Under the pieces are notes generated by a model, which ran no database searches, was not told the origin of the DNA, and saw only the letters and a program-made list of their open reading frames with translations. The position numbers and the translations under genes were made by a program. Shown piece by piece: positions 9,730 to 16,884 of a stretch of 64,000 nt of DNA. Every line of letters starts with the position of its first letter. The first letter of the stretch is position 1. This stretch comes from Paludibacteraceae bacterium (lineage in GTDB: Bacteria; Bacteroidota; Bacteroidia; Bacteroidales; Paludibacteraceae): positions 58,023-122,022 of the forward strand of contig JAKSNS010000001.1 in the NCBI GenBank assembly GCA_024399545.1, in the 5' to 3' direction.

Positions 9730-9861
9730 TTCGACAATTGTAATTGTCGAATTATGAATAGCATTATGACTTGTCAATTGCAATTCGTCGGTTGCAACCG
9801 ACGAATTATCTACATTCTCGTTTTCAGGTAGTTGTAATTCGGCGGTTGTGACCGCCGAATT
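9730..9861. repeat. Three spaced palindromes inside the DUF1016 linker
   Basis: TTCGACAATT-GT-AATTGTCGAA (9730-9751), a perfect 26-bp palindrome centred on GTTGCAAC (9782-9807) and a near-perfect one centred on GTTGTGAC (9836-9861) lie 52-54 bp apart. On the minus strand they encode the repeated peptide pattern NSxVxTxELQL. Confidence 0.85.
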
Positions 9862-10117
9862 TGAGTCAAGCATAATCCAAGCATCATAGAACCTTCTCAT
9901 ATCCTTTAATTGCGTCTCTGAGAAGCCTCTCAATCCTGGCAATTCCTTACGCAATTGCTCGCTGATTATTTCCAGAGCATGACTGCCCCATACATTGTTT
10001 CGGGAATGTTCTGATATATATTTTCCGATAGAGAAATACACGGCCAACTGAACACGGTTAACGTCTTTGGCTGCTTCATATTGACCTTGAAGAATGGCTG
10101 TCTTGATTGCCTTTATG

Positions 10118-10191
10118 GTCGCTTTCGGTCATAGTGGGGGCAAAGGCGTATGCCTCCATCACTGCACGGTCGTTGGCTTGGTGAGCACGGC
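10118..10191 (-). repeat. 74-bp direct repeat A: duplicated 3' fragment of the methyltransferase gene
   Basis: The segment is nearly identical to 11969-12042, which lies inside the 3' end of the MmeI-like gene. In the methyltransferase frame it encodes RAHQANDRAVMEAYAFA and a MTESD-like end. It is fused at 10118 to the DUF1016 pseudogene. Confidence 0.92.
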
Positions 10192-10203
10192 AGTGTCTTT
10201 ATT

Positions 10204-10725
10204 TTAGCTCCTCAATTCATCAATTTTTTCTCTAATTTGTTTTAACGGCAGTCGCTTGTTCGTTCCAATCATACGTTCCAATGCATCAGCCATTTCTGGG
10301 CCAGAAATGACATTATCATCAATCATCTTGTTTGTCAGAAACAATATTCCAGAGACAGTCACGTTTTCAAGCATCGCTGCCTTTCTCAATGTCTTATCAC
10401 CAGTCAAAAGCCTGTATCCGTTCTCCTTGGCATAAATCATCACTGAGATGTCCTCAGGCGATAAATTACATTTTCCGTCATTTTCATCAATCTTCTGCAT
10501 CAAAGTTGTCATCTGCTCTCCTGAAAGCGACTTCACCTTCAGCACTCCCCTCTCCACCAATTCATCAACGGCAGTTCTTTGGTTCACTTCTTCCACTTCT
10601 TCCACTATCATATCTAAGGTATGGAATTCCAGTTTCACTGCATCGCAATATTTCAGCAAACCACTTTCGTATAAGTCAATCAGTATGTTTGTGTCATTTA
10701 CAACAATTTCCATACGTATTATCAC
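10204..10725 (-). CDS. PIN-domain protein, putative toxin ribonuclease
   Basis: The protein has the PIN nuclease pattern: an N-terminal strand with Asp in VNDTNILIDL, a central acidic SPEDISVMIYA motif and TGDKTLRKAA near residue 106. These carry the acidic residues that bind metal in PIN ribonucleases. The C-terminal 50 residues are basic and helical. A GTG at 10725 overlaps the end of the upstream gene; the ATG at 10713 gives the more usual start MEIVVNDTN (169 residues). It forms a two-gene unit with an Xre-ImmA protein, an arrangement typical of toxin-antitoxin modules, though no toxicity can be shown from sequence. The pair sits between two 74-bp direct repeats. Confidence 0.82.
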   Translation of the reverse strand: MIIRMEIVVNDTNILIDLYESGLLKYCDAVKLEFHTLDMIVEEVEEVNQRTAVDELVERGVLKVKSLSGEQMTTLMQKIDENDGKCNLSPEDISVMIYAKENGYRLLTGDKTLRKAAMLENVTVSGILFLTNKMIDDNVISGPEMADALERMIGTNKRLPLKQIREKIDELRS

Positions 10726-11768
10726 ATCAGGTTAAGATTCTCACGGACAGTTTCCAAAGGACATTCCAGCAGCGAGGCAGCCTTCGAAGTTGATATCAGT
10801 TCACTTGCCAATGCTCTATATACCAGTCGCTCGAAGCGAGTTGTTCTTTCATCGCCTGCCAGACTCATTTCGACAACCCTCTTAAACTGAGGCAAGGCGT
10901 TTTTTTTCTTGAAATATGACTGATATCGCTTAGTTGTTATCACGTTCAGTTGTGCAGCTTTTGCCATAAGTGCATCCACGCTGATGCCATATTCACGGTC
11001 TATAGTCTGCAGTTCCACCAACGAGATATCGTGTCTCGCCTCACCGATGATGCCCCGAAACTTCTCGCTTGGTATTAACACCTCGCTTGCAAAAACAGTG
11101 CACAGTCTCTCTTCGTCAACACCTTTTGCAAACTTCATCAGCAGATGACCAAGTTCATGAAATATGGTCATTCGTTTTCTCTCTGCCTGCATACTCTTGT
11201 TGATTACAATCACAGGTATCGACCCAGCCATATTGCAGGCACCCGAGAATTTCACATCAGCATCCACCTCTATTATTTTCACACCGTTACATTCCAACAA
11301 CTCGATAGCCGAAGTGATGCCGTCCGTGCCTATGTTCAAATCTTGTCTTAGCCTTTTCGCCATTTGCATCGCATCATCTTCTGTTTCCACAAGCATATTC
11401 CCGTAGTTCAGTGTGAAAAGCTTAGAAATGCCGAGGATATTCTCAATCTCCAGATATTTCTCAATCTCACTTGCCACCAGACATTTGATGCTCTCCACTT
11501 TTTTTATGCCCAATGAGCTCTGTTTTCTGAACTCGAAATTGTTGATATCTATCGCGACTGCAAACGGACGGAAAAAGTAATCCATTTTGAATCCGAGTGC
11601 CTTCGAAATCAGGATCAGCACGTCGCTCGATGGCATCATCAACCCTTTTTCGTACTTCTCTATTGCAGAAGACGACACCTTACCCGCAAGTAAAGAGCAA
11701 AGTTCTCGTTGCGACAAACATCTGATTCTACGTGCATTAACCAATCTTTTTGCAAAAGTGTCTTTCAT
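10722..11768 (-). CDS. Xre-family HTH and ImmA/IrrE-type metallopeptidase fusion, putative antitoxin/regulator
   Basis: Residues 5-65 form an Xre-type helix-turn-helix (LSQRELCSLLAGKVSSSAIE). An ImmA/IrrE (COG2856) peptidase domain follows, with the zinc motif HELGH at 204-208 in TIFHELGHLLMKFA. ImmA-type proteins cleave or inactivate repressors in mobile elements, and Xre-COG2856 fusions are recurrent partners of toxin genes. Total length is 348 residues. The stop overlaps the start region of the PIN gene, so the two are coupled. The gene is read from a possible promoter at 11794-11802. Role as antitoxin and autoregulator is inferred from organisation. Confidence 0.88.
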   Translation of the reverse strand: MKDTFAKRLVNARRIRCLSQRELCSLLAGKVSSSAIEKYEKGLMMPSSDVLILISKALGFKMDYFFRPFAVAIDINNFEFRKQSSLGIKKVESIKCLVASEIEKYLEIENILGISKLFTLNYGNMLVETEDDAMQMAKRLRQDLNIGTDGITSAIELLECNGVKIIEVDADVKFSGACNMAGSIPVIVINKSMQAERKRMTIFHELGHLLMKFAKGVDEERLCTVFASEVLIPSEKFRGIIGEARHDISLVELQTIDREYGISVDALMAKAAQLNVITTKRYQSYFKKKNALPQFKRVVEMSLAGDERTTRFERLVYRALASELISTSKAASLLECPLETVRENLNLM

Positions 11769-11793
11769 AATTAAATCTCCATTGTTTTGGTGT

Positions 11794-11802
11794 GCAAAAT
11801 TA
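11794..11802 (-). promoter_or_regulatory. Possible -7 box for the Xre-ImmA / PIN unit
   Basis: TAATTTTGC on the minus strand lies 26 bases before the ATG. I see no good TTTG at the usual distance, so this is weak. Confidence 0.45.
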
Positions 11803-11917
11803 CAAATAATTTCTCAAACCGCATACCATATTTTTGAAAAAGCACAAAAAAATTTATTGATTAACCACATGTCCCATGAGAACTGATATTTTTCAAATGG
11901 TTATAGCAAGTCAATTG

Positions 11918-14704
11918 TCAATTACCAATTGTCAATTGTTCATACATTTCGAGGAGGCGGGCGACGATGTCGCTTTCGGTCATTGTGTGGGCAAAGGCGT
12001 ATGCCTCCATCACTGCACGGTCGTTGGCTTGGTGAGCACGGCGGAGTTCCACGGGCATTGTCAGGTCGTCGTAGAGGTCGGCAAGGGAGGAGTCAGGATA
12101 GAGCGCACGTGCGTCAAGGATTGCCTGTGCTGTCTTTTCGATTTTTTCTTTCTGGGTATCTGTTGGCGTTGGCCATGGGAAGTTGTTATAGACTATGTCT
12201 TTGCTGTATCTGTAGTCGCTCTTTAATCTGCCGCAAACTGCCCTCATCCATGACATGTGGGTGCTACTGGTCAAAATGCCAAAGTGGTATATTGTTGAAT
12301 CTGTAATTATTACAGCCGAGTCAGTAGGAATAATTGAGCTATCCAAAAAACCTATTGGTATATATTTTCTTTGTTCAGATGACACACGAGGAACAATAAT
12401 ATAAGCATTCGGATTATTTGTTTCTCTAAAAAGATGTGGAGTATTAGCGAGCTTCCTTCTTCCTGCATCAGGAGATGCCAATCTATCTTCAGCGCACAAT
12501 TTTATTCTTTCCATTACATAAGGCATACTTCTTAATTGTGCGGGAGAAACTTCTTTCAACCAAAGGCAATATCTTTTCTTGTTATTGATATATTCATCAG
12601 AGCCAGTTAGTCTCTTAATAAATGGTACAGCATTAGGTTCTTTTTTGATAAAATCGTCATATTCATCTGCTTCAATGATAAGATGTCCGCCATCAGCGGG
12701 TCTGTTTCCTGTCGTCATTTTAGGAACATCACAGATTGTAAAGCCTCGGCTATCAATGAAAGCATTTACTGCATTTATCAAATAAGGATTTATATTCACA
12801 CATTTAATTTTAGAAGCATCTTCATTAAACAATAACCTTAGTTCCTTATTTTCTTTATGAGAAAAACCAACTATCACACAATGCACATGTGCTTTGAGAG
12901 TGCTTTCACTATCCCATCTGAAAGTTCTCCAAGCAAAATCAATATGTATTCCAAACAAGTCATACAGAGGTTTCCAAACAGATGCCACCTGTTCACCTTG
13001 TGTTATCGAGTTTGTAGAAACAAGTGCTGCACGAATGTTTGTATTTTGCATCATTTTTGCTGCCTTGTAATACCATCCTGCAACATAATCAATCTTTCCT
13101 GCCGTTTTGTATGGCTTGTCTTTTTCGTCAACATATATCGAAAGAATATCTTCTTTTTGCTGCTTTGACTGCAAAGAATACCCCACAAACGGCGGATTAC
13201 CAATAATGTAATCAAGTTCCTCGGCAGGGCAAACCTCATTCCAATCAATCCTCAGGGCATTTCCTTCGGCGATGTTGTTGTATGTCTTCAGCGGCAGGTA
13301 GTCGTCGTTGAACCTGATGATTTTCTCGGTTTCTGCCATCATCTGTGCCTCGGCTATCCAGAGGGCAGTTTTTGCCACAGTGACCGCAAAGTCGTTTATC
13401 TCTATGCCGTAGAACTGGTGGATGCTGACTTTGATTGGGTTGACCTCTTCAAGGCCGAGAAGCATCTGTCCGTGCGTCAGCTGTTCAATCACCTTGTTCT
13501 CCAACCTGCGCAACGAGACATACGTCTCGGTGAGGAAGTTTCCACTGCCGCATGCAGGGTCGAGGAATTTGAGCGATGCGAGTTTCTGTTGGAATTTCTC
13601 GAGTCTGTCGCGCTTGCTCTTGCCGTTCGCCAAGAGCGAAATTTGCGACATCTCGTCCGATAACCCATTCAGGAACAGCGGGTCAATGACTTTGTGTATA
13701 TTCTCGATTGATGTGTAGTGCATACCGCCAGAGCGGCGTGTCTCAGGGTTGAGCGTACTCTCGAAGACAGCACCGAAAATCGTTGGGCTGATCTGACTCC
13801 AGTCAAAGCCGAGAGACGCCTCCTGTATCAGCAAATCCGCAGTCTCCCGGGTGAAAGGCGGTATCGTCTCGCCTTCCTGCTCACGGAAAAGCGAGCCGTT
13901 GACGTAAGGGAAAGCCTTCAGTTTTGGCTCAAGAAAGCGGTCTCGCCGTTCAACAGGCGTGTCGAGCACCAGGAACAGGTCACGCAACGCCACACGGATT
14001 TGCGCAGGTGCGAAATCCATCAGGTAGTGTGCAAACTGGCATTTGCCGAACACCCCTGCATCCTCGGCATAAAGGCAAAACACCAGACGCACACACAGCA
14101 CGTTAAGGGCGTGAAGGTCAGCATCGTTCACCTCGCCGCCATATTGCGTCAGCAGGGCATCGTACAACTTTCCGACCAATGCGCCAGCCTCAATAGAGAC
14201 CTCCATCTCGTGACGCAGTTTCTCCCGCTCGTCAGAGACCATGAAGCTGAGCAGGTGCGCATCACGTTCAAGATTCTCTAAAAGCACCTCGAAAGGCTCG
14301 CCCTGAGGTTGCTCCATGTCGTAAATCAGGAAAGAGCGGAAATTGCACGCCACAACCCAGCGAGGGTGTTTGGACAACGGAAGCTCTGAGGAATAACGCT
14401 TAGCCTGCTGGAAAGGGGTGAGCATCGTGCCGTCGCTTTGTGGGATGGGTTTGCGCAGGTCCTTGTCGATGCTTTTCTGCTCGATAAGCACCTTGGTTGA
14501 CGAAATGTAAGCGTCGATGAACGAGGTGTGCGACAGGTGCACCTGACTCTCGAACGAGATAATATCCGTCGGGCGTTCCACGCCAAGGACATCGTGCAGC
14601 AACTCAATCCAGAAGACCTGACTGTCGCCTTTCTCGTAGCCACGGCCTTTCCAACGCTCAACGAAACTACGTAGCTGCTCCTTAGATTTTGCCGCCTCGG
14701 TCAT
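11918..14704 (-). CDS. MmeI-like type IIG/IIL restriction-modification enzyme (single polypeptide)
   Basis: The 928-residue protein matches the MmeI family, in which one chain carries nuclease, methyltransferase and target recognition. The N-terminal domain has a PD-(D/E)XK-like set: Asp64, then Glu75-Gln-Lys77 in FIDAYISSTKVLIEQKS. A helical spacer leads to the N6-adenine methyltransferase with DPACGSG at 382-388 (SAM binding) and NPPF at 503-506 (catalysis). A target-recognition region follows (about 600-830), then a C-terminal helical domain. Each such enzyme cuts and protects the same site, so no separate methylase is needed. The 3' end contains direct repeat B, and the last few codons fall in AATTGACAATTG-type repeat sequence, so the native C-terminus may have been changed. 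Confidence 0.88.
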   Translation of the reverse strand: MTEAAKSKEQLRSFVERWKGRGYEKGDSQVFWIELLHDVLGVERPTDIISFESQVHLSHTSFIDAYISSTKVLIEQKSIDKDLRKPIPQSDGTMLTPFQQAKRYSSELPLSKHPRWVVACNFRSFLIYDMEQPQGEPFEVLLENLERDAHLLSFMVSDEREKLRHEMEVSIEAGALVGKLYDALLTQYGGEVNDADLHALNVLCVRLVFCLYAEDAGVFGKCQFAHYLMDFAPAQIRVALRDLFLVLDTPVERRDRFLEPKLKAFPYVNGSLFREQEGETIPPFTRETADLLIQEASLGFDWSQISPTIFGAVFESTLNPETRRSGGMHYTSIENIHKVIDPLFLNGLSDEMSQISLLANGKSKRDRLEKFQQKLASLKFLDPACGSGNFLTETYVSLRRLENKVIEQLTHGQMLLGLEEVNPIKVSIHQFYGIEINDFAVTVAKTALWIAEAQMMAETEKIIRFNDDYLPLKTYNNIAEGNALRIDWNEVCPAEELDYIIGNPPFVGYSLQSKQQKEDILSIYVDEKDKPYKTAGKIDYVAGWYYKAAKMMQNTNIRAALVSTNSITQGEQVASVWKPLYDLFGIHIDFAWRTFRWDSESTLKAHVHCVIVGFSHKENKELRLLFNEDASKIKCVNINPYLINAVNAFIDSRGFTICDVPKMTTGNRPADGGHLIIEADEYDDFIKKEPNAVPFIKRLTGSDEYINNKKRYCLWLKEVSPAQLRSMPYVMERIKLCAEDRLASPDAGRRKLANTPHLFRETNNPNAYIIVPRVSSEQRKYIPIGFLDSSIIPTDSAVIITDSTIYHFGILTSSTHMSWMRAVCGRLKSDYRYSKDIVYNNFPWPTPTDTQKEKIEKTAQAILDARALYPDSSLADLYDDLTMPVELRRAHQANDRAVMEAYAFAHTMTESDIVARLLEMYEQLTIGN
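11969..12042 (-). repeat. 74-bp direct repeat B, within the 3' end of the MmeI-like gene
   Basis: This is the in-gene copy of the sequence at 10118-10191, same orientation. The two copies bracket a 1.78-kb segment that carries exactly the Xre-ImmA / PIN pair. Confidence 0.92.
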
Positions 14705-14707
14705 AAC

Positions 14708-15049
14708 TTATTGATGTTTCTCGAGGATTGAACGATAATCGCTGTATCTGCGTTTTTTGAGTGAAGGCAAGAGAATGAGTTCAAGCACAGAAACAGCCGC
14801 CACACCCCATGCGGCGGTGTTCAGCACATTGTTATCCGACGAACCGAACAATAAATATGCCGCTGACACAAAAAGGAAAAGCCAGCACAGATAGCCGGTG
14901 AAGGTTCTTTTGGGGGTTCTGTGTTTCATCAGTACAGCGAAAGCGTCATCATTAGCAGTGCGCAACAGGGGTTGCAATGCGTCGGCATCCTGCGAAGTCA
15001 TTTTGCCGGCAACATGCACATTGAAAAGGGTTATATTCTCTTGTTTCAT
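14708..15049 (-). CDS. Small two-helix membrane protein of unknown function
   Basis: The 113-residue protein has a polar N-terminal part (MKQENITLFNVHVAGKMTSQ), two adjacent hydrophobic helices (around YLCWLFLFVSAAYLLFG and WGVAAVSVLELILLP) and a basic tail. I do not recognise the family. It is read into the MmeI-like gene with a 3-bp gap, so the two are probably one operon and the promoter upstream of this gene drives both. I chose the ATG at 15049 because the alternative TTG at 15070 lies inside the -7 box. Confidence 0.7.
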   Translation of the reverse strand: MKQENITLFNVHVAGKMTSQDADALQPLLRTANDDAFAVLMKHRTPKRTFTGYLCWLFLFVSAAYLLFGSSDNNVLNTAAWGVAAVSVLELILLPSLKKRRYSDYRSILEKHQ

Positions 15050-15066
15050 ATCATGGGAATTTCGTT

Positions 15067-15075
15067 GCAAAGGTA
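15067..15075 (-). promoter_or_regulatory. -7 box upstream of the small membrane protein and MmeI-like gene
   Basis: TACCTTTGC on the minus strand fits the Bacteroidota TAnnTTTG consensus and lies 17 bases before the ATG. No clear TTTG at -33. Confidence 0.65.
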
Positions 15076-15211
15076 CAAATAAAATCCGAGATAACTCCTG
15101 AAAACATATAGAAATAATCCCCGTGAACGAGAAGGGAAGCTTTTTGTACGCATAACATACAGTCCGCCACAGGATTAACCGCAGGGATACAAAACCATGG
15201 AGATTGCAATA

Positions 15212-15343
15212 TATGGAAATGTCATACTTTTCGGGAGAAAATTATATGGAAAAGTCATACTTTTCGGGGGAAAAATATATGGAAAAGTCATAATCCTCAG
15301 TATAAAATTATATGGAAAAGTCATTTTTTCAGGCAAAAGTCTT
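15212..15343 (+). repeat. Four 33-bp tandem repeats upstream of the DUF4143 ATPase
   Basis: Units begin with TATGGAAA at 15212, 15245, 15278 and 15311, an exact 33-bp period. Units 1-2 share TATGGAAAAGTCATACTTTT-type text; units 3-4 diverge in their second halves. The array ends beside the promoter at 15365. A frame through it would encode repeated YGKVI-type peptides because 33 is a multiple of three, but that frame overlaps the promoter. Confidence 0.9.
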
Positions 15344-15364
15344 GGTAAAATGGAATATTTGTCG

Positions 15365-15373
15365 TACCTTTGC
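15365..15373 (+). promoter_or_regulatory. Promoter of the DUF4143 ATPase gene
   Basis: TACCTTTGC is 26 bases before the ATG at 15400. A CTTGG at about 15341 lies 19-20 bp upstream, immediately at the end of the tandem repeat array, so the array abuts the -33 region. Confidence 0.75.
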
Positions 15374-15399
15374 AGGCGAAAAAACAAGGCATAAAGCCA

Positions 15400-16722
15400 A
15401 TGAAAAGGAAGATTGAATCACATATTGAGAATTTCATTAAGAGTTCTCCACATAAGGTGCTGATAATAGAAGGAGCACGTCAGGTTGGCAAGTCGTATAT
15501 CATCAGAGAAGTCGGTTCACGCATATTCAAAAACTTCATCGAAATAAACCTCCTGGACGACCTGAACAGTGACCGCAACTTTGAGACAGCGACCAACACA
15601 AAATCATTCTACACACAGTTGGGCATCATTGCAGGCGACAAATTGGGAAGCAAAGAGGACACTTTGGTATTCTTAGATGAAATCCAAGCATATCCACATC
15701 TACTCACCATGCTCAAATTTCTTGTTCAGGAAAACAGGTACACATATATAGCAAGTGGCTCGTCACTTGGTGTCACTCTCCGCAAAAGCATCTCCATCCC
15801 AATTGGCAGCATAGAGATTGAGCGTATGTACCCAATGGACTTTGAGGAATTTCTTTGGGCTAATGGTGTCAACACGTTTGTGATAGACGAAATGCGCGAC
15901 TGTTTCAGCAAAAACGAGCCTATAGACGAGAAAATCCATAACCAGATTTTGAACCACTTGCGTAATTACCTCATAACCGGCGGATTGCCGGATATGATAA
16001 AGAATTTCCTAACGAACTACAATGTGGTACAATTACGCAAGTTGCAAAGAGACATCAACACCTTTTATGCCGAAGATGCCTCGCAATATGATATACAGAA
16101 CAAACTGAAGATTATGAGAATATACGAAAATATCCCGTCAGCGATGGGGAACAAAAAAAAGCGTGTTGTTGTTCAGGATATAGATGGCAAACGGGGAAAG
16201 ACAATGGCAGACTACAATGACGAGTTTGACTATCTTGTTTTTTCGGGCATAACGTTACAGGTAAATGCCATTTCAAACCCTAAATTCCCCTTGATTGAAT
16301 CAGTACGGAAAAGCCTGACAAAACTCTACCTGAACGATGTCGGGTTGCTGACTGAGAAATTATACTACAAAAACACAAATGCTATTCTGAAAGACGAACG
16401 GAGTATCAATCTTGGAGCTGTTTACGAAACATTCGTCGCTATGGAATTGGTTGCGCACGGAAACAAACTGTTTTATTACGACAACAAGCAGAACGGAGAA
16501 GTTGATTATCTGATTGACGACTACAACACTCTGTCAGTGCTGCCTATCGAAGTGAAATCAGGCAGGGACTATACGATTCACAGTGCCCTGAACAACCTTC
16601 TGAAGAACAGTGAATACGGGATAAAAAAAGGGTTGGTACTATCTAATGCCAGGAGTGTAACCATCAAGGACAATGTTACATATATGCCTATATATTATGT
16701 GATGTTCCTTTCGTCGGAATGA
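15400..16722 (+). CDS. AAA-type ATPase with DUF4143 domain
   Basis: The 440-residue protein has a Walker A motif GARQVGKS at residues 25-32 and a Walker B LVFLDEIQAYP, followed by a sensor region (YIASGSSLG) and a DUF4143 C-terminal domain. Near the end, GEVDYLI followed by LPIEVKSG is a PD-(D/E)XK-like nuclease signature common in this family. Members are numerous and patchily distributed in Bacteroidales and are thought to be mobile-element or defence related, but their function is unknown. I started at the ATG at 15400; earlier in-frame codons overlap the promoter. It faces mutB convergently, with a repeat core and a terminator between them. Confidence 0.88.
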   Translation: MKRKIESHIENFIKSSPHKVLIIEGARQVGKSYIIREVGSRIFKNFIEINLLDDLNSDRNFETATNTKSFYTQLGIIAGDKLGSKEDTLVFLDEIQAYPHLLTMLKFLVQENRYTYIASGSSLGVTLRKSISIPIGSIEIERMYPMDFEEFLWANGVNTFVIDEMRDCFSKNEPIDEKIHNQILNHLRNYLITGGLPDMIKNFLTNYNVVQLRKLQRDINTFYAEDASQYDIQNKLKIMRIYENIPSAMGNKKKRVVVQDIDGKRGKTMADYNDEFDYLVFSGITLQVNAISNPKFPLIESVRKSLTKLYLNDVGLLTEKLYYKNTNAILKDERSINLGAVYETFVAMELVAHGNKLFYYDNKQNGEVDYLIDDYNTLSVLPIEVKSGRDYTIHSALNNLLKNSEYGIKKGLVLSNARSVTIKDNVTYMPIYYVMFLSSE

Positions 16723-16774
16723 ATGCAGTTTTCTAAGATCGTTATGGTATATGTTTTGCCTCGGGACGGTATGC

Positions 16775-16816
16775 GATTTCAATAATTTCAATAATTTCAC
16801 CTAAAAAGTTGGGGGT
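16775..16816 (+). repeat. Core copy of the 93-bp element between convergent genes
   Basis: GATTTCAATAATTTCAATAA followed by TTTCACCTAAAAAG and TTGGGGGT, 50 bp after the ATPase stop. Only the 3' core is present. Confidence 0.88.
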
Positions 16817-16826
16817 GGGTTTATAT

Positions 16827-16866
16827 AAAACACCGCCTGTGGCATTTCTGCCGCAAGCGGTGTTTT
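16827..16866 (-). terminator. Bidirectional terminator between the ATPase and mutB
   Basis: AAAACACCGC (16827-16836) pairs with GCGGTGTTTT (16857-16866), with further pairing of TGTGGCA and TGCCGCA inside. A runs on the left and T runs on the right let it serve both strands. Confidence 0.88.
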
Positions 16867-16884
16867 TATAAGTATAATGTGTAA

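Larger units (their letters stand above)
9308..10118 (-). pseudogene. DUF1016 (YhcG-type) nuclease-family gene, interrupted by a MITE and truncated at both ends
   Basis: Reading leftward, 10118-9587 encodes a DUF1016 N-terminal domain: KATIKAIKTAILQGQYEAAK, YFSIGKYISEHSR, WGSHALEIISEQLR, LPGLRGFSETQLKDMRRFY, then after a repetitive linker EDFFRVPFSHHTRIL and ARYY. A 192-bp insertion follows (9387-9578). Beyond it the frame resumes at 9378 as YIHRTAEENLSVIKLKQLIK. Removing the insertion and one copy of its 8-bp duplication restores a single frame reading ARYYYIHRTAEE. The start is missing because the gene is joined to a fragment of the neighbouring methyltransferase gene at 10118; the C-terminal PD-(D/E)XK domain is lost at the junction with the amidase remnant. 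DUF1016 proteins in Bacteroidota often sit with restriction systems, as here. Confidence 0.85.

Noticed and set aside
15197..15394. 65-residue open frame across the 33-bp repeats encoding YGKVI-type repeats
   Set aside because: It overlaps the promoter and the start of the ATPase gene; its regularity follows from the 33-bp period being a multiple of three.
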